From CPC320 sp002684375 (GTDB lineage Bacteria > Pseudomonadota > Alphaproteobacteria > Rhodobacterales > Rhodobacteraceae), in contig CBFIHZ010000020.1 in NCBI GenBank assembly GCA_965662545.1, positions 12,306 to 76,305 of the forward strand: 64,000 nt of DNA, given 5' to 3'. Below are positions 44,897 through 53,874 of this stretch, in pieces. Position 1 is the stretch's first letter. Each line of letters opens with the position of its first letter. Below the pieces are notes generated by a model. It saw nothing but the letters and a program-made list of their open reading frames with translations. It ran no database searches and had not been told where the DNA came from. The position numbers and the translations under genes are program-made.

Positions 44897-47167
44897 TTAA
44901 CACCCATCTTCCTGCGTCACATCCGCCTGTTGCAGCAGTTTGAGCCGCACACAGGCCATTGCCCCAGCATGGCTTTGCTGCGCAAAAACCTGCGCGGTAT
45001 GAAGCGATAAACTACCGCCATGATCTTCGATTATTTTTTTGACAATAGGCAAACCCAAGCCGGTTCCTTTTTCCCGGGTCGTGACGTAAGGCTCAAACAA
45101 CCGACTGCGATCCGGCGGTAACCCAACACCATTATCCGCGATTTCTATCACAGCATAATCTGCCTCTTGCGCACAGTAAATCCTTACTTTTCGGATCCAG
45201 TCTGCCGGCATCGATTTTGCTTTTGTCTCTGTGGCCTCGGCTGCGTTTTTCAATAAATTCCCAAAGGCCTGAGAAATCATCCCGCGATCCAAATCGACTA
45301 AAAGAGGATGATCTGGCAAATCAACATCAAACGTCACATCGGGTTGCCCCGCATCTTGTAACAGAACGGCATCACGCAAAATCGTCACAATATCTTCGGT
45401 GTTTTGACGGGGTTCAGGCATGCGTGCGAATTTTGAAAACTCATCTACAATGTGACGCAGATCATTGGTTTGACGGATGATAATTCCAGTCATTTGTTGC
45501 AAAACATTAGCCTCATCCGACGAGAGGTGTCGGCTAAATTTTCGACTTATTCTCTCAGCTGATAATTGGATCGGGGTCAGTGGGTTTTTAATCTCATGAG
45601 CAATTCTACGCGCCACGTCCCCCCAGGCGGCGGTCCGCTGTGCCATAACCAGATCTGTGACATCGTCAAAAGCCACCACATACCCCTCTAAATGGCCTTC
45701 CGCCGTGCGCCGAGTGGCCAATCGAACCAGCAGATGTTCTTGTTCGTATGCGCGAATTATCTTGATCTCGCTGCGTACAATTTCCAAGTTTTCGGTCTGT
45801 AATTGCGTAAACATACCGCTCACTTCGGGCAGCGCTTGGGCCAGGGTCACCGCTTGCGGGTTCGCAGAGCCATCCAATAAATGTTGAGCGGCCCGATTTA
45901 CCAAGGTAATATTTCCCAGAGGATCGACTGCGATAACCCCCGACGTCACAGAACTCAGCACTGAATCAAACAGCCGGCGACGGTTTTCTGTCTGGCGCGT
46001 GTTGTCCAGCAAACGATCTTGCTGCGCTTTTAATTCGCGGGTCATCTGGTTAAAATACCGACTGAGCAACCCAATCTCATCGTCGGTTTGCTCCTCGACA
46101 ACCTGTACATCGAGATCGCCGCTGCCAACTTGTTGCGCCGCAGTTGTCAGGCGCCCCACCGGACGCGACAACCGTTCGGCGAACAACAGGCCCAACCACA
46201 TGGCCGCAAGAATAATTATCAAGGCAAACCCAAGATAAATTATCGCAAACTCAAATAACCTCTGGCCACGCAGAGCCTCTTGTTCCTGATAAAGTTTTGC
46301 GGTTTCCTGCGCTTCATCCAGCAGACCAAACAGATGGCCGTCGATCTTGCGACTGACCAGAAGGTACTTGTCCAAATAGCGCCCCAGCCGGACCAGTGCC
46401 CGCAGCTCGTCGTTCACCAAGTCGGGAATAATGACCAATTGCCCCGCCAGAGCCGCCTCAAAGGCGGCGGGGTCCGGCTTTTCATAATCAAACAAATACG
46501 ATTTATCACCCCGGGCTTGAAGTTCGCCAATACCATTGACGATATAGGCTTCACGCAAGCCGCGCTGAACCTGCAGCTGCCCGTCTTTTAACACCGCACG
46601 CATCCCAAATCGCTGTATGTTCGACACACTGTTTTCAATCATATTTGCCAGAATTCGGGTATCATATTCCAAAGCCTGACGCTGTTCACGCTCATAGGAT
46701 TCGGTCGCCATCAAAGCGTTGCCGACGACACGGCGCACCCGTTCGGAAAACCACGCCTCAAGCCCCATGTTAATGGTAAGAACTGCGAAAACCGCAACAG
46801 AGACCGTCGGCAACAGCGCCAGAAGTGCAAAAACTCCGGTTAGACGCAAATGCAGACGCGCGCCCGCAGATTGCGCGCGCCGGGCCGCAACAATACCTAT
46901 GATCCTATGCAGCACCAAGGCAGCCAGCAGCAGCACATAGACCACGTCTGCCAAAATAACCAAGCGGAGGCTGGGGGAAGACGCGCCCTGATCAAACGGC
47001 CCCAACACCAGATAAGTTGCAATACTCAACAACGGCGCCATGACCGTCAGGCTGACCCCAGCAATCGTCTGGATCTGCCTGCGGCGCCGCAAACGAAAAA
47101 ATTGCTTCCAATCTATAATCCGTGCTCGGGCGATCTCCCAACACCTTCTTCTGATGCAGTTTCTCAC
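44897..47167 (-). CDS. ntrY: Sensor histidine kinase NtrY
   Basis: Membrane kinase of 756 residues. N-terminal transmembrane helices (about residues 35-130) and a periplasmic loop are followed by another helix near 320, a HAMP domain (ERLSRPVGRLTTAAQQVG), a PAS domain, and HisKA/HATPase domains. The phospho-His is in RRIAHEIKNPLTPIQLSAERI, the ATP-binding N box in FGNLLKNAAEAT and the G box in GTGLGLPIVKKII. It phosphorylates NtrX and may also react to redox or nitrogen signals. Confidence 0.93.
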   Translation of the reverse strand: MRNCIRRRCWEIARARIIDWKQFFRLRRRRQIQTIAGVSLTVMAPLLSIATYLVLGPFDQGASSPSLRLVILADVVYVLLLAALVLHRIIGIVAARRAQSAGARLHLRLTGVFALLALLPTVSVAVFAVLTINMGLEAWFSERVRRVVGNALMATESYEREQRQALEYDTRILANMIENSVSNIQRFGMRAVLKDGQLQVQRGLREAYIVNGIGELQARGDKSYLFDYEKPDPAAFEAALAGQLVIIPDLVNDELRALVRLGRYLDKYLLVSRKIDGHLFGLLDEAQETAKLYQEQEALRGQRLFEFAIIYLGFALIIILAAMWLGLLFAERLSRPVGRLTTAAQQVGSGDLDVQVVEEQTDDEIGLLSRYFNQMTRELKAQQDRLLDNTRQTENRRRLFDSVLSSVTSGVIAVDPLGNITLVNRAAQHLLDGSANPQAVTLAQALPEVSGMFTQLQTENLEIVRSEIKIIRAYEQEHLLVRLATRRTAEGHLEGYVVAFDDVTDLVMAQRTAAWGDVARRIAHEIKNPLTPIQLSAERISRKFSRHLSSDEANVLQQMTGIIIRQTNDLRHIVDEFSKFARMPEPRQNTEDIVTILRDAVLLQDAGQPDVTFDVDLPDHPLLVDLDRGMISQAFGNLLKNAAEATETKAKSMPADWIRKVRIYCAQEADYAVIEIADNGVGLPPDRSRLFEPYVTTREKGTGLGLPIVKKIIEDHGGSLSLHTAQVFAQQSHAGAMACVRLKLLQQADVTQEDGC

Positions 47168-47251
47168 GACCGGTATACTTCAAATGGCCAGGGTACCGCC
47201 CCCAGTTCTTGAGCGGCATTTGACCAAAAAAAGCCCAGTTGTTCCGCCCCT

Positions 47252-48622
47252 TTACATCAGTTTTCTGCGGCGGGACACTTTAATTTCAAGCTGAGTGATT
47301 TTCTTGCGCAATGTATTGCGATTAATTCCCAGTAAATCCGCGCATTTCGCCTGATTTCCACCGGTTGCTTCAAGCGCAATCGTGATCAGCGGGCCTTCGA
47401 CCTCCTTGAGGATACGCGCGTGCAGCCCCGGTGCCGGCAACATCTGACCGTGTAGATCAAAATAGCGTCGCAAATGACGGTCAACCGAGGCAGATAGCTT
47501 CTCACCGTCGCTGCCCGACAGAACCGGCGTTACGTCCGGTTGATTGCCCAACAAAATTTCCACTTCCGACCGGCTCACCTCATCGGTGCGATTGGTCAAC
47601 GCCAGACGCCGCACCACGTTTTCCAGCTGGCGCACATTTCCCGGCCAGCTGTAGGCGCGCAATAATTCGTTTGCAGCTGGCGCAATTTCGCGGCGTCTGG
47701 TTTCTGTAGACGAGGATTGCTCAAGAAAATGCCGGATCAACAAGGTGATATCTTCCACTCGGTCCCGGAGAGTCGGCACCGTTATCATCGCCCCACCCAG
47801 CCTGAAATACAGGTCTTGCCGAATTTTTCCAGAATCCATTGCCTTGGTCAGATCTATCTGGCTGGTCGCCATAAAACGTGGCACATACTCGTTTGGCGCA
47901 TCAATCATACGCACGATCCGCGCCTGAACAGCCAGATCAATATCGGCGATCTCATCCAGCATCAACGTGCCACCCTTGACCCGCGCCAAAACTCGTGCCG
48001 GCCCTTCAAGGTCAACCAAATCTGCACCATTCACGGTGATAAAGGGCAGGTTTCGGCGATCTGAGAAATCATGAATCGTGCGTCCAATCAGCGTCTTTCC
48101 AGTGCCTGATTCCCCAATAAGTAAAACCGGCAGATCGGTATTCATCACCCGGGCCACCACCTGATATAGGGATTGCATGACTGGGCTCTGTCCAATCAAA
48201 GGCAAGTCATCAGAACTTTGCCTGTCGGTCTCTACCGAGACAGAACTGCGACGTTTTCGGTTCAATTCCAATGCCCGGGCGGTGCGCTTCATCAAGTCGG
48301 GCAAGTCAAAAGGTTTGGGTAAATAATCGTAAGCTTCGGCTTCGGCGGCTTGAATCGCAGTCATAATTGTATTTTGAGCAGAGACAACAATAACCGGCAG
48401 CCCAGGTCGGTCTTGGGCAATTTTTGGCAGCATTTCCAGACCGTTGCCATCCGGCATCACCACATCAGAAATAATAACATCGCCGCGCCCCTCAGCCACC
48501 CAACGCATCAAAGTTGTCAACGATGAGGTCGCGTGCACTTTGCATCCGGCTCGCGTCAGCGCCTGCGTTAAAACAGTTCGTATTGTCCGGTCATCATCCG
48601 CCACCAAAACTGTACCATCCAT
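47252..48622 (-). CDS. ntrC: Nitrogen regulator NtrC, lacking GAFTGA
   Basis: Response regulator of 456 residues: receiver (1-115, Asp in VIISDVVMPDGNGLEM), AAA+ domain with Walker A GESGTGKTLIG and Walker B GGTLMLDEIADID, and a C-terminal Fis-type DNA-binding domain (ECADLLGINRNTLRKKITQL-like). The sigma54-contacting GAFTGA loop is absent: the region reads GADLVDLEGPARVLARV. This is the property of Rhodobacter NtrC, which activates sigma70 promoters. It is the partner of NtrB. Confidence 0.94.
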   Translation of the reverse strand: MDGTVLVADDDRTIRTVLTQALTRAGCKVHATSSLTTLMRWVAEGRGDVIISDVVMPDGNGLEMLPKIAQDRPGLPVIVVSAQNTIMTAIQAAEAEAYDYLPKPFDLPDLMKRTARALELNRKRRSSVSVETDRQSSDDLPLIGQSPVMQSLYQVVARVMNTDLPVLLIGESGTGKTLIGRTIHDFSDRRNLPFITVNGADLVDLEGPARVLARVKGGTLMLDEIADIDLAVQARIVRMIDAPNEYVPRFMATSQIDLTKAMDSGKIRQDLYFRLGGAMITVPTLRDRVEDITLLIRHFLEQSSSTETRRREIAPAANELLRAYSWPGNVRQLENVVRRLALTNRTDEVSRSEVEILLGNQPDVTPVLSGSDGEKLSASVDRHLRRYFDLHGQMLPAPGLHARILKEVEGPLITIALEATGGNQAKCADLLGINRNTLRKKITQLEIKVSRRRKLM

Positions 48623-48640
48623 CGCACGCTTCCTTCTTGG

Positions 48641-49696
48641 TTATTTTGCCATCGGTAATGAGAGCCGAAAAACGGTATGGCCCGGCACCGAGTCGACCGA
48701 AACCCAGCCCTTGTGGTCAGACAAGATTTTACTCACCAGCGCCAACCCCAGGCCGGTGCCATTTTCACGCCCCGACACAAACGGGTCGAATACATCGCCC
48801 TTAATGTCCTGAGGCAGACCAGGTCCGTCGTCGATAATCTCTATCTGTAACGGCAAAGCATGCCCGGTCCCGTCTGAACGGCGCAAACTAAACGAATGTT
48901 CATAAAAGCTTTTGAGACGAATCGTCCCTCCCCCGGCCCCGGCCGCTTCAGAGGCATTTTTCAACAAATTTAACACCACTTGCAGCAGTTGATCCGGATC
49001 GCCCAGAACCTGCGGAAGTGATGGATCATAGTCTTCGATGATTTTCATCTCGGCGCCAAAACCCAAGAGTGCCGAACGACGAGCACGATCGAGAACATCG
49101 TGAATATTGACCGCCTGTTGATTGGGCGGGCTGAGATTGCCAAACTCTTCAACCTGTTCAAGTAATTTGACAACGCGGCGGGATTCTTCGACGATTAAAT
49201 CCGTTAACTCTAGATCTTCCGCATTCAGGTTCATCGATAAAAGCTGTGCGGCGCCCGTGATACCTGCCAGAGGATTTTTTATCTCATGGGCCAACATTTC
49301 AGCCATTCCGATAGCCGACATGGCCGCAGATTTTACTGAAACGCTCTGGGTCATCCGGTGGGCCAGCTCACGCGGATAAATCATTAAGATCATCACCCCC
49401 TCTCGCCCCGATACCGGTGCGAAAGACAGGTTGCATTGCAATGGTGGGCGATTGCCACAACCGACATCAACATCGTTGACAAACAGCGGTGACCCCTGCG
49501 CCCGCGCCCGCCTGAGATTGACTTCTATCGGCGCATCCACCGCAAGTTTGTCCCAGACGGGCGTGCCCGTGACCGCGCGTGAAGATATATTCAAAAATCC
49601 CTCAGCAGCAGGGTTAAGATCTGTGATTAGGTCGTTGTCATCCAAAAGCACTGCCGGCATTGGCAGCGAAACCCACAGCGCAGCGTCATCCATCAT
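48641..49696 (-). CDS. ntrB: Nitrogen sensor kinase NtrB
   Basis: Cytoplasmic two-component kinase of 351 residues. An N-terminal PAS domain (LPMPAVLLDDNDLITDLNPAAEGFL) is followed by HisKA with AEMLAHEIKNPLAGITGAAQLL and the ATPase domain (NLLKNASEAAG, GPGLPQDIKGDVFDPF, GTGLGLALVSKIL). PII proteins control its kinase/phosphatase balance in characterised species. The start overlaps the dusB stop (ATGA), giving the dusB-ntrB-ntrC operon known in Rhodobacter as nifR3-ntrBC. Confidence 0.94.
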   Translation of the reverse strand: MMDDAALWVSLPMPAVLLDDNDLITDLNPAAEGFLNISSRAVTGTPVWDKLAVDAPIEVNLRRARAQGSPLFVNDVDVGCGNRPPLQCNLSFAPVSGREGVMILMIYPRELAHRMTQSVSVKSAAMSAIGMAEMLAHEIKNPLAGITGAAQLLSMNLNAEDLELTDLIVEESRRVVKLLEQVEEFGNLSPPNQQAVNIHDVLDRARRSALLGFGAEMKIIEDYDPSLPQVLGDPDQLLQVVLNLLKNASEAAGAGGGTIRLKSFYEHSFSLRRSDGTGHALPLQIEIIDDGPGLPQDIKGDVFDPFVSGRENGTGLGLALVSKILSDHKGWVSVDSVPGHTVFRLSLPMAK

Positions 49697-50676
49697 GCGA
49701 CGACCTCCAGATTGGTGGTAAAGGCACGCCGTAGCAGACCGGTGACCTGTGACGGCGAGGTCGAGGTCAAAATGGCGCGACGCACCGCGGCGGCGGTGCC
49801 AGCGGCCTGCATATACCAGCCCAGATGTTTACGGGCCACGCGCAGACCCAAGTCGACACCATAGAACCCCAGCATCGCCTCATAATGGCCGCAGACCACA
49901 TCAAGCAGGGCCTCCCGGACCGGCGGCGTGGTGGGCGCCCTGCCCTCAAGGGCCGCAGCAACCTGCGACAGCAACCATGGACGCCCCTGTGCACCGCGAC
50001 CTATCATCACGCCTGCCGATTGCGCTGACTGCATCGCCGTACGGGCAGTCTGGTCGTTGGTGATATCGCCATTAGCAATTACCGGAATATCAACGGCTTG
50101 CGACACATCTGCGATCGCCACCCAGTCCGCCTTGCCTTTGTAAAACTGACAGCGGGTGCGCCCGTGAATTGTGATCATGGCGATGCCTGCACCCTCTGCG
50201 CGCCGCGCCAGATCAGGTGCATTGCGGATCTGGTCGTCCCAACCAAGACGGGTTTTCAACGTGACCGGGACTGACACCGCAGCCACGACCGCGTCGATCA
50301 ATGTCAACGCATGATCAAGATCTTTCAAAAGCGCCGAACCAGAATAGCCGTTCACGACTTTCTTGGCTGGACACCCCATATTAATATCAATTAGCTGCGC
50401 ACCATTGTCTTGCGCCATTTTTGCCGCCTCTGACATCCAATAAGCCTCGCGGCCCGCCAACTGCACGGCCGTGTGGTCGCTGCCGAAACCAAGTTCGGCT
50501 TTTTCACGCACCCCTTGCTTGGCCTGTACCATCTCTTGGGATGCGATCATTTCGCTCACGACAAGACCGGCCCCAAAGCTGGAGACCAGATTGCGAAACG
50601 GCAAGTCAGTGATGCCCGCAAGCGGCGCCAGAAACACCACAGGAGATATCGGTTTTTTATTCAGGTAGACTACCAC
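49693..50676 (-). CDS. dusB: tRNA-dihydrouridine synthase DusB (NifR3)
   Basis: Flavin enzyme that reduces uridines in the tRNA D-loop, 327 residues. FLAPLAGITDLPFRNLV opens the FMN barrel; the catalytic Cys is in INMGCPAKKVVNGYSGSALL, and TIHGRTRCQFYKG and PVIANGDI are conserved phosphate- and FMN-binding parts. It is the promoter-proximal gene of the ntrBC operon, the historical nifR3. The ispDF gene expected upstream in related genomes is not here. Confidence 0.95.
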   Translation of the reverse strand: MVVYLNKKPISPVVFLAPLAGITDLPFRNLVSSFGAGLVVSEMIASQEMVQAKQGVREKAELGFGSDHTAVQLAGREAYWMSEAAKMAQDNGAQLIDINMGCPAKKVVNGYSGSALLKDLDHALTLIDAVVAAVSVPVTLKTRLGWDDQIRNAPDLARRAEGAGIAMITIHGRTRCQFYKGKADWVAIADVSQAVDIPVIANGDITNDQTARTAMQSAQSAGVMIGRGAQGRPWLLSQVAAALEGRAPTTPPVREALLDVVCGHYEAMLGFYGVDLGLRVARKHLGWYMQAAGTAAAVRRAILTSTSPSQVTGLLRRAFTTNLEVVA

Positions 50677-50904
50677 GGCGCCTCGCAGAAAATTTTCATC
50701 AGGATTAGGCCAATTTCACATAAGAGACAACAATTCTTCGCACAAAATAACCGCAACGCCCAGAGAGTGCCTAAAATTTAATCATCAGCTATTCCGATTT
50801 GCCAAGAACAGCAGACAGCCATACTTAAGGCAGAAAACAAAGGACGCATTTATGATTTCACATACCACCGCTTTCCAACGATCTTTCATCGTCAGGGCAA
50901 ACCT
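50677..50904. other. Gap where ispDF is usually found
   Basis: Only 228 bp separate divergent dusB and pgpA. In related alphaproteobacteria the bifunctional ispDF gene (about 1.1 kb) lies next to dusB. Nothing resembling IspD or IspF is seen here; the stretch should hold the dusB-ntrBC and pgpA promoters. A 20-codon frame with AAGGAC upstream (50852-50914) overlaps the pgpA start but is weak. Confidence 0.5.
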
Positions 50905-51399
50905 TTGTCATTGAGCCGAAACATTGCCACCGTGTTTGGCGTTGGAACCCTTCGCCCTGCCCCCGGGACCTGGGGATCGTTGGTCGCCCTGCCAGCGTTC
51001 TACCTGATCCATGTCGCCGGCGGGTTTCCTTTGGTGGTTGTCGCAACATGTGCGATGTTCGCATTCGGTTGGTGGGCCACTGCCGAACAGACCCGCGACA
51101 GCCTTGACCATGATCCGTCTGAGATTGTCATTGATGAAGTGGTTGGGCAATGGTTGGCGCTTTGGACGATCTCAGCGAGTGCGTGGCGTTTGGAAATTGA
51201 TGTGTTGCAACTCTGGCCCGGTTGGCTGGCGGGTTTTGCGCTGTTTCGGATGTTTGATATTTTCAAGCCCGGACCTGTTGGCTGGGCTGATCGTCGCGCA
51301 GACGCGCTTGGGGTCATGCTTGACGATGTGATTGCTGGGGTCTGCGCCGCACTATGCGTCGCCGCAATGGCCGCGGTGGCCCATGGAGTGTTGATGTGA
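50905..51399 (+). CDS. pgpA: Phosphatidylglycerophosphatase A
   Basis: Membrane phosphatase that makes phosphatidylglycerol, 164 residues. The N-terminal GVGTLRPAPGTWGSLVALP and the acidic motif IVIDEVVGQWLALW are the PgpA signature, with FDIFKPGPVGWADRR further on. Start: TTG at 50905 with AGGG about ten bases before it; the TTG two codons on is an alternative. Its stop overlaps the cinA-type GTG start. Confidence 0.92.
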   Translation: MSLSRNIATVFGVGTLRPAPGTWGSLVALPAFYLIHVAGGFPLVVVATCAMFAFGWWATAEQTRDSLDHDPSEIVIDEVVGQWLALWTISASAWRLEIDVLQLWPGWLAGFALFRMFDIFKPGPVGWADRRADALGVMLDDVIAGVCAALCVAAMAAVAHGVLM

Positions 51400-51869
51400 C
51401 CGACTTTACCAAGGAAATCCTGACGCTGGCGCTGAAAAAAAATCTCAAAATTGCAACTGCCGAAAGTTGCACCGGTGGATTGATTGCTGCGGCCCTCACC
51501 GATTTGGCGGGCAGTTCGGGGGCCTTTGACCGCGGCTTCGTCACCTATTCTAATGCCGCAAAAATCGAAATGCTGGGGGTAGACCCCGGCACGCTTGACC
51601 AGTTTGGTGCAGTCTCACCTGAAGTCGCATTAGAAATGGCCGAGGGCGCTTTGCGCAACTCTGATGCCGCTGTCGCGCTATCGGTCACAGGGATTGCCGG
51701 CCCGGGTGGTTCACAATTCAAACCTGAGGGGCGGGTCTGCTTTGGCATTATCACCAAGCAAACTGGCGGGCGCGTCGAGACGATTGAGTTTGGCGCGCTC
51801 GGCCGTGAGCAAGTGCGCCTTGCTGCCGTGGCCCACGGTTTAAGGACCCTTCGACAAATGCTGGTTTAA
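51396..51869 (+). CDS. CinA C-terminal family nicotinamide-nucleotide amidohydrolase (PncC-like)
   Basis: A stand-alone CinA C-terminal domain protein of 157 residues, which deamidates NMN in NAD recycling. Characteristic segments are IATAESCTGGLIAAALTDLAGSSGAF, VSPEVALEMAEGAL and VSVTGIAGPGGSQFKPEG. The GTG at 51396 overlaps the pgpA stop (ATGTGA), and the family N-terminus begins right after it, so the longer frame from 51354 is rejected. The pgpA-cinA pair is a usual roseobacter arrangement. Confidence 0.93.
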   Translation: MTDFTKEILTLALKKNLKIATAESCTGGLIAAALTDLAGSSGAFDRGFVTYSNAAKIEMLGVDPGTLDQFGAVSPEVALEMAEGALRNSDAAVALSVTGIAGPGGSQFKPEGRVCFGIITKQTGGRVETIEFGALGREQVRLAAVAHGLRTLRQMLV

Positions 51870-52030
51870 ATGCGCGTATAATACAGGCATATCACAGAAA
51901 TAGGGCCTAAATTTTAATCATTTTAAAAATTGATCACAGAACAAGCATCACTTCAGGGTAATGCCTCTTTTTTTCGCACACGGTTTACGCTTTGGCCTCG
52001 GATACTTAATTTCATACCGGAGGACCAAAG

Positions 52031-53212
52031 ATGAACGGAGCAGATACTGCATGGATTATTGTCGCAACAGCCCTTGTGTTGTTCATGACACTGCCGGGGC
52101 TTGCGCTGTTTTACGGCGGTCTGGTTCGGGCACGCAATGTGCTGAGCGTGTTCATGCAATGCTATGCCATTGCCTGTTTGATGAGCGTTCTTTGGTTTAT
52201 GTTTGGGTATTCAATTGCCTTCGGGGGGGGCTCAAGCGGTCTTTGGGGCGGGTTTGATAAGGTTTTTCTGTCGGGAATCACCACCGACACGCTATCAGGC
52301 ACGCTGCCGGAAATTTTGTTTTTTGCCTTTCAAATGACCTTCGCGATCATCACACCGGCGCTGATTGTCGGCGCCTATGTCGAGAGGATCGGGTTTGGCT
52401 TTGTGCTGCTGTTTTCCGGCCTTTGGATGCTGGTCTGCTACGCACCGGTGGTCCACTGGGTGTGGGGCGGCGGTATGCTGGCTGACGGCGGGCTGTTCGG
52501 TGACACTGGCGTTAAGGATTTTGCCGGCGGGATCGTGGTGCATGAAACCGCAGGACTGGCCGCTTTGGTCATCGCTGCCATGTTGGGGCCGCGATTGAAC
52601 AAGAACACACCACCGCACAACCCAGGTTATGTGATGATTGGCGCGGCAATGCTGTGGGTGGGTTGGTTTGGATTTAACGGCGGCTCACAACTGGCCGCCG
52701 ACGGCGGCGCGGCGATGGCGCTAACCGTGACGCATATCTCGGCCGCCACCGCTTCGCTGACATGGGCGCTGTGGGAAAAATTCAAATATGGCAAGGCCTC
52801 TTTGGTGGGCATGGTCACCGGGACGATTGCTGGATTAGCGTCGATCACCCCCGCCTCTGGGTTTGTCGATCCGGTGCAGGCTCTGATCATTGGGGCGATC
52901 GCCGGCGTTCTGTGTCAGGAGGCCTGCAATGTCATCCGAGGTAAGCTTAAAATTGATGACACGCTGGATGTCTTTGCGGTCCATGGTATTGGAGGAATTT
53001 TCGGCACCATTATGATCGCCGCGTTTGGCCTTGGCAACTGGACCGCACAACTGGGATCATTGGTGATTGTTGGGATATTCACCGTGGTTGTCACCGTGGT
53101 ATTGGTCAAGCTGGTATCTCTGCTCACGCCGCTACGGGTGGACGCCGAGGACGAAACCAACGGATTGGATCTGACATCACACGGCGAGCGTGCCTATGAC
53201 ATCCAGTCATAA
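52031..53212 (+). CDS. amtB: Ammonium transporter AmtB
   Basis: Trimeric NH4+/NH3 channel, 393 residues, eleven predicted helices. The N-terminus MNGADTAWIIVATALVLFMTL is a helix, not a cleaved signal peptide. The conserved pore His pair lies in VVHETAGLAAL and FAVHGIGGIFGT, and GLVRARNVLSVFMQ is also conserved. GGAGG at 52019-52023 supports the start. No glnK gene precedes it, although glnK-amtB is the common arrangement. Regulation by the ntrBC system close by is likely (inference). Confidence 0.95.
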   Translation: MNGADTAWIIVATALVLFMTLPGLALFYGGLVRARNVLSVFMQCYAIACLMSVLWFMFGYSIAFGGGSSGLWGGFDKVFLSGITTDTLSGTLPEILFFAFQMTFAIITPALIVGAYVERIGFGFVLLFSGLWMLVCYAPVVHWVWGGGMLADGGLFGDTGVKDFAGGIVVHETAGLAALVIAAMLGPRLNKNTPPHNPGYVMIGAAMLWVGWFGFNGGSQLAADGGAAMALTVTHISAATASLTWALWEKFKYGKASLVGMVTGTIAGLASITPASGFVDPVQALIIGAIAGVLCQEACNVIRGKLKIDDTLDVFAVHGIGGIFGTIMIAAFGLGNWTAQLGSLVIVGIFTVVVTVVLVKLVSLLTPLRVDAEDETNGLDLTSHGERAYDIQS

Positions 53213-53235
53213 TTAAACAAACCTCAACGTTTAAG

Positions 53236-53270
53236 ACGGGTCTGTAAAGGCCCGTTTTTTCGTTTTTTTA
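53236..53270 (+). terminator. Rho-independent terminator behind amtB
   Basis: ACGGGTC and GGCCCGT form a 7-bp stem with one G-T pair around TGTAAA, followed by TTTTTCGTTTTTTT. It lies 24 bp behind the amtB stop. Confidence 0.85.
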
Positions 53271-53354
53271 TTCGAATCCCTCCAAGGAGAGGAAATATCT
53301 CTCGGACTGCCGGACGCCCCTGTTCTGGGGGGCGCAGCTGATCAAGCAAAAGGC

Positions 53355-53804
53355 TTAGGATTTTCCATAAAGCATCTCGGCACGGCTTTCAAACGCACGC
53401 ACAATCCGTTGCATTGCCTCGTTAAAAACCACTCCAATGATACTGCGTAAAATGGCGTTTTTGAATTCGAAATCCACAAAGAAACGCACGTCGCAACCGG
53501 TTGGGGTATCGACAAATTCCCAGCTTGACTTCATGTGTTTAAAAGGCCCCTCAAGATATTGGGTGTCAATTTTCTTGGCCATATTCCACAGCTCGACCCG
53601 ACTGGCAAAACTCTCTCGAAAAACCTTGAAACTAATAACCAGATCGGCCTCGACCGTCTCGCATTCTCCTTGGGTTGTGCGCGACCGAATGCGGGCCGCC
53701 GAACACCAGGGCAAAAACTGCGGATAGGCAGAAATATCGGCGACAAGATCATACATTTGGTCTGCACTATAAGGCAGCTTGCGGGTCTCGGAATGAACGG
53801 GCAT
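53355..53804 (-). CDS. RatA/COQ10 family START-domain protein
   Basis: A 149-residue protein with a START-like fold. RKLPYSADQMYDLVADISAYPQFLPWC is the family N-terminus and FEFKNAILRSIIGVVFNEAM the C-terminal helix. Homologues bind ubiquinone for its delivery (COQ10) or, in E. coli RatA, inhibit ribosome joining; the former is more probable in alphaproteobacteria. No antitoxin gene is adjacent, which argues against a toxin-antitoxin pair. Confidence 0.88.
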   Translation of the reverse strand: MPVHSETRKLPYSADQMYDLVADISAYPQFLPWCSAARIRSRTTQGECETVEADLVISFKVFRESFASRVELWNMAKKIDTQYLEGPFKHMKSSWEFVDTPTGCDVRFFVDFEFKNAILRSIIGVVFNEAMQRIVRAFESRAEMLYGKS

Positions 53805-53874
53805 ATGAGGGTCTGTTTCAGCTAAGATGAATACGCTATGTCTTATTCTGACACGCAGAAAGCAAGGGGAAAAT

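Noticed and set aside
50852..50914. 20-codon leader ORF before pgpA
   Set aside because: Short, overlaps the pgpA start out of frame, with no attenuation structure visible.
53355..53804. RatA-like protein as toxin of a toxin-antitoxin pair
   Set aside because: No antitoxin partner, and the family in alphaproteobacteria is mostly COQ10-like.
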